From an uncultured Cohaesibacter sp. (lineage in GTDB: Bacteria; Pseudomonadota; Alphaproteobacteria; Rhizobiales; Cohaesibacteraceae), in NCBI RefSeq assembly GCF_963664735.1, contig NZ_OY761553.1, positions 2,557,303 through 2,621,302 on the forward strand: DNA of 64,000 nt. The letters are read 5' to 3'. The number at the start of each line of letters is the position of its first letter. Position 1 is the stretch's first letter. This document shows, one piece after another, positions 62,966 through 64,000 of the stretch. A program made the position numbers and the translations under genes. Under the pieces are notes generated by a model. It worked only from the letters and a program-made list of their open reading frames with translations. It was not told the origin of the DNA and ran no database searches.

Positions 62966-64000
62966 CTATTCCGCAAGGGGACCCTTGCCGAGAATCTTGC
63001 TCACGGTGTTGACATCCTTATCGCCTCGACCGGAAAGGTTGACGACGATAATCTGATCCTTATCCATGGTCGGAGCCCGTTTGATGACTTCGGCGATGGC
63101 GTGAGAAGATTCAAGCGCAGGAATGATGCCCTCGGTCTGGCACAGCAGCTGGAAGGCTTCCAGTGCCTCGGTATCGGTTGCAGAAACATAGTCAACCCTG
63201 CCCGTGTCGCGCAGATAGGAATGCTCCGGCCCGATGCCCGGATAGTCAAGACCGGCAGAAATGGAATGACCTTCCAGAATCTGGCCATCAGGATCTTGCA
63301 GCAAATAGGTCCGGTTACCGTGCAGCACACCGGCCTTGCCTGCATTGAGCGATGCACAATGCTTGTCGGTATCAAGACCGTAGCCAGCCGCTTCAACGCC
63401 AACAATCTGGACGTCTTTGTCATCGAGGAACGGATGGAACAGGCCGATCGCATTGGAGCCACCACCAAGGCATGCACAAAGCATATCCGGTAGGCGGCCT
63501 TCGGCTGCCATGATCTGCTCTTTGGTTTCCTGCCCAATAATGGATTGGAAGTCGCGCACCATCATCGGATAAGGATGCGGACCAGCAGCCGTGCCGATGA
63601 TGTAGTAGGTGTCTTCAACGTTGGTTACCCAATCGCGAAGCGCTTCGTTCATGGCGTCTTTCAACGTTCCCGCGCCAGCGGTCACCGGGTGGACCACGCC
63701 GCCCAGCAAATTCATGCGGAATACGTTGGGAGCCTGGCGCTCCACGTCTGTTGCGCCCATATAGACTTCACATGGGAAACCAAAGCGTGCGCAAACAGTG
63801 GCCGTAGCCACGCCATGCTGACCGGCTCCGGTTTCAGCAATGATGCGGGTTTTACCCATGCGTTTGGCCAGAAGGATCTGACCAAGACAGTTGTTGATCT
63901 TGTGGCTGCCGGTATGGTTCAGCTCTTCGCGCTTGAGATAGATCTTCGCGCCGCCCAGATGCTCTGTCAGGCGCTCAGCAAAATAGAGCGGGCTCTGACG
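62966..64000 (-). CDS. trpB: Tryptophan synthase beta chain (5' part beyond the window)
   Basis: The PLP enzyme that condenses indole with serine. The frame is open from the stop at 62966 to the right edge (345 codons), so the first 50-60 codons are outside. The PLP lysine lies in [10 protein letters not shown]. Other landmarks are [20 protein letters not shown] (phosphate loop), and [22 protein letters not shown] (quoted in part: [11 protein letters not shown]). An internal ATG at 63859 is not the start. First visible gene of trpB-trpA. Confidence 0.96.
   Translation of the reverse strand, partial: RQSPLYFAERLTEHLGGAKIYLKREELNHTGSHKINNCLGQILLAKRMGKTRIIAETGAGQHGVATATVCARFGFPCEVYMGATDVERQAPNVFRMNLLGGVVHPVTAGAGTLKDAMNEALRDWVTNVEDTYYIIGTAAGPHPYPMMVRDFQSIIGQETKEQIMAAEGRLPDMLCACLGGGSNAIGLFHPFLDDKDVQIVGVEAAGYGLDTDKHCASLNAGKAGVLHGNRTYLLQDPDGQILEGHSISAGLDYPGIGPEHSYLRDTGRVDYVSATDTEALEAFQLLCQTEGIIPALESSHAIAEVIKRAPTMDKDQIIVVNLSGRGDKDVNTVSKILGKGPLAE

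Noticed and set aside
1-64000. CRISPR array, transposon, prophage, rRNA or tRNA
   Set aside because: No direct-repeat array, transposase, integrase or conserved RNA core was found by reading both strands.

Overview
The window is chromosomal DNA of an alphaproteobacterium, most probably a member of the Hyphomicrobiales (Rhizobiales). The evidence is gcrA, a divL-type kinase with tyrosine in the H-box, the gene orders argD-argF-hslO and rnd-lptC-lptA-lptB-rpoN-hpf-ptsN, the long block ahcY-divL-tsaE/kinase-murU-addB-addA-trxA-(small RNA locus)-folC-accD-trpA-trpB, and an hsp20/DUF1150 pair. A marine genus such as Cohaesibacter is only a guess. No transposon, phage, CRISPR array, rRNA or tRNA was found. 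Almost every base is accounted for by ordinary bacterial genes in long collinear blocks.

Layout. 1-15.5 kb is a transport and envelope region: a BMP-type binding protein, helicase HrpB, a YnjBCD-like ABC importer, a Bfd-like ferredoxin, an SDR oxidoreductase, a DUF2189 membrane protein and an RND efflux pair. 15.9-19.3 kb holds argD-argF-hslO. gcrA lies at 20.3 kb, then hsp20 with a probable ROSE RNA thermometer and DUF1150, then chrA. 23.7-31.1 kb is the ptsN/hpf/rpoN/lptBAC/rnd block, which links nitrogen phosphotransfer, ribosome hibernation, sigma-54 and lipopolysaccharide export. 31.4-40.9 kb is a surface polysaccharide cluster: a small SH3-like protein, a GH5 glycanase, a WecG-type transferase, a Wzz/Wzc-like co-polymerase whose kinase domain has lost its P-loop, a GINT1-like protein, a GT4 transferase and a Wzx-like flippase. 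No polymerase or initiating transferase is present. 41.1-43.2 kb has a YdcF protein, an SDR and a small PEBP-like exported protein. 43.5-64 kb is the ahcY to trpB housekeeping block; trpB runs off the right edge.

Most interesting points. (1) At 58.24-58.56 kb on the minus strand there is a 51-codon DUF1127 gene followed by three stem-loops, each showing the same CCTCCTCCC anti-Shine-Dalgarno loop. This is the architecture of the cuckoo (CcsR) small RNAs known from Rhodobacter, here with three RNAs. (2) Eight GANTC (CcrM methylation) sites lie within 181 bp upstream of divL, in a window that also carries gcrA, whose product acts through methylated GANTC promoters. (3) The hsp20 ribosome binding site can be paired by a UCGCUU stretch with a bulged G, the hallmark of ROSE thermometers. 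(4) An unassigned minus-strand terminator sits about 210 bp upstream of argD, suggesting an attenuator or an unannotated small RNA.
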